NCBI RefSeq assembly: GCF_025154015.1
Contig: NZ_JAOAMV010000001.1
Location: 310,001-374,000 of the forward strand
Length of the DNA: 64,000 bases
From: Tsuneonella litorea
GTDB lineage: Bacteria > Pseudomonadota > Alphaproteobacteria > Sphingomonadales > Sphingomonadaceae
Reading direction: 5' to 3'
Positions within the stretch are counted from its first letter, which is position 1; every line of letters starts with the position of its first letter. The notes beneath the pieces were generated by a model. That model saw only the letters and a program-made list of their open reading frames with translations, was not told the DNA's origin and did no database searches. The translations under genes were made by a program, and so were the position numbers. Shown here one piece after another: positions 62,948-64,000 of this stretch.

Positions 62948-63733
62948 ATGCTTTCGATCGCCACCTGGAACATCAATTCGGTTCGCCTGCGCATCGACCA
63001 GGTCCTGCGCGTGCTGTCGGAGCAAGCGCCCGACGTGCTGTGTCTGCAGGAAATCAAGTGCCAGGAACACCAGTTCCCCGCCCAGGCGCTCGCCGACCTC
63101 GGCTACGTCCACCAGGCGGTGCACGGACAGAAGGGCTACCACGGCGTCGCCACCGTCAGCCGCTTGCCGTTCCGCGAGATCAGCCGCCACGACTGGCAGG
63201 ACAACGGCGAGGCGCGCCACGTCGGGGTCGAGATCGAAGGCTCCGGGCTGGTCGTCGAGAACGTCTACATCCCGGCCGGGGGCGACGTGCCCGATCGCGA
63301 GGCCAACCCCAAGTTCGGCCAGAAGCTCGATTTCCTCGAGCGGATGGCCCGCTGGGCGGATTCACTCGACCGGCCGACGCTGCTGGTCGGCGATTTCAAC
63401 GTCGCGCCGCTCGAATGCGACGTCTACGACCACAAGGCGCTGCTCAAGGTCGTCAGCCACACCCCGGTCGAAGTCGAGGCGCTTGGGCGGCTGGGGGACG
63501 CCCACGGCTGGGTCGACCTGGGGCGCAGGTTCATCCCGGCGCCCGAGCGCAACTACTCGTGGTGGTCCTACCGCAGCTACTGGCGGCAGAAGGACCAGGG
63601 CCGGCGGCTCGACCACATGTGGGCCAGTCCCGACCTGGCGAGACAGGCGACGGGCCACCGGTTCGTCGAGGAAACGCGCCGGTGGGACAGCCCGAGCGAC
63701 CACGTTCCGCTGGTCACGGAGTTCGACCTCTGA
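62948..63733 (+). CDS. xth: Exodeoxyribonuclease III
   Basis: 261 residues, class II AP endonuclease/exonuclease III. IATWNINSVRLRID, CLQEIKCQEHQFP, GYHGVATVSR, NVYIPAGGD, VGDFNVAP and DHMWASPDL / SDHVPLVTEFDL. Start ATG at 62948; upstream extension ignored. Confidence 0.95.
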   Translation: MLSIATWNINSVRLRIDQVLRVLSEQAPDVLCLQEIKCQEHQFPAQALADLGYVHQAVHGQKGYHGVATVSRLPFREISRHDWQDNGEARHVGVEIEGSGLVVENVYIPAGGDVPDREANPKFGQKLDFLERMARWADSLDRPTLLVGDFNVAPLECDVYDHKALLKVVSHTPVEVEALGRLGDAHGWVDLGRRFIPAPERNYSWWSYRSYWRQKDQGRRLDHMWASPDLARQATGHRFVEETRRWDSPSDHVPLVTEFDL

Positions 63734-64000
63734 CCGCGAGCCCATCCCGGCGCGCGGCGCAAGCGGTGGATGCGCTGCGCCACGGGTGGCCGATCGCGCT
63801 TGACGGCGGACCCACGCTCCTGCCCGCAGAGACCGCCTTCGCACCCGGAGCGCGCGCGGAACGGATGCTGATCGGCGCGGCGCGCGCGGAAACGCTCAAG
63901 CTTGCCAACCAGCGCGAGGCCGCAGTCCCGGAAGCACCGGTCCTGGTGCGCGGCGCCGGGAAGTTTGACCTCGCCGCCGCGCGTGCGCTCGCCGATCCCG
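63730..64000 (+). CDS. GTP cyclohydrolase II-type protein RibA, N-terminal part (partial)
   Basis: Frame reads TASPSRRAAQAVDALRHGW, then PIALDGGPTLLPAETAFAPG, then TLKLANQREAA and stays open to the window end. In sphingomonads RibA-type GTP cyclohydrolase II starts this way. I give the CTG at 63730 as the start because it overlaps the xth stop (CTGA), with ACGGAG upstream; GTG at 63682, inside xth, and GTG at 63766 are alternatives. Confidence 0.65.
   Translation, partial: MTASPSRRAAQAVDALRHGWPIALDGGPTLLPAETAFAPGARAERMLIGAARAETLKLANQREAAVPEAPVLVRGAGKFDLAAARALADP

Overview
This window is a 64-kb, GC-rich, densely packed stretch of chromosome from an alphaproteobacterium, most probably order Sphingomonadales and perhaps family Erythrobacteraceae (inferred). 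Pointers are a CtrA/DivK cell-cycle pair, a serine palmitoyltransferase with a dedicated acyl carrier protein (sphingolipids in place of LPS), a DksA that has lost most zinc-finger cysteines, a GTP cyclohydrolase-like protein with a long N-terminal extension, several PilZ proteins, and a large TonB-dependent receptor. I see no rRNA, tRNA, CRISPR array, insertion sequence or intact prophage. Most of the window is core genome.

Layout. 1-6 kb: end of lptB, rpoN (sigma-54), ctrA, a TauE/SafE permease, an unidentified secreted protein, trmB and a PilZ protein. 6-16 kb: malic enzyme-phosphotransacetylase fusion, mutS, small membrane proteins, 3-hydroxyacyl-CoA dehydrogenase, cobalamin adenosyltransferase, gluQ, an HNH nuclease and tryptophan 2,3-dioxygenase. 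16-20 kb: DUF4112, an orphan peptide-binding lipoprotein, PilZ, dksA and a Sel1 protein. 20-23 kb: a five-gene minus-strand operon (DUF3572, HAD phosphatase, RidA-like, glycerophosphodiesterase, FemAB-like transferase) in which each gene overlaps the next by 4 nt and two genes appear to lack ATG/GTG/TTG starts. 23-28 kb: divK, a PAS-GAF-HWE kinase, an orphan PycTM-like membrane protein, the acp-spt pair and an S41 peptidase.

28-33 kb: an Lrp/AsnC regulator, a second TauE/SafE permease behind a perfect 20-bp palindrome, OsmC and a VTT membrane protein, then a wrecked gene transfer agent locus: a small-terminase-like gene, a large terminase cut after about 150 codons, and directly joined to it, out of frame, the C-terminal DUF2793 gene. 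33-41 kb: OmpA-type porin, sodC, MFS transporter, queC, hslO and argD-argF. 41-48 kb: a double cold-shock-domain protein with a glycine-rich tail, a TerC protein, an M20 amidohydrolase, a sterol-desaturase-like protein and a GMC oxidoreductase. 48-53 kb: TonB-dependent receptor and glnK-amtB, headed by a near-ideal sigma-54 promoter that links it to the rpoN gene 50 kb away. 53-64 kb: M1 aminopeptidase, HerA-like ATPase, a pabB-pabC fusion, a pseudouridine synthase, arfB, rpmG, lolA, xth and the start of a ribA-like gene.

The points most worth a second look are the gene transfer agent deletion scar, the operon with non-standard start codons, the sigma-54 promoter of glnK, CtrA-type sites before ctrA and before the Sel1 gene, the palindrome before the second TauE gene, and a duplicated five-codon mini-ORF just before the OmpA gene.
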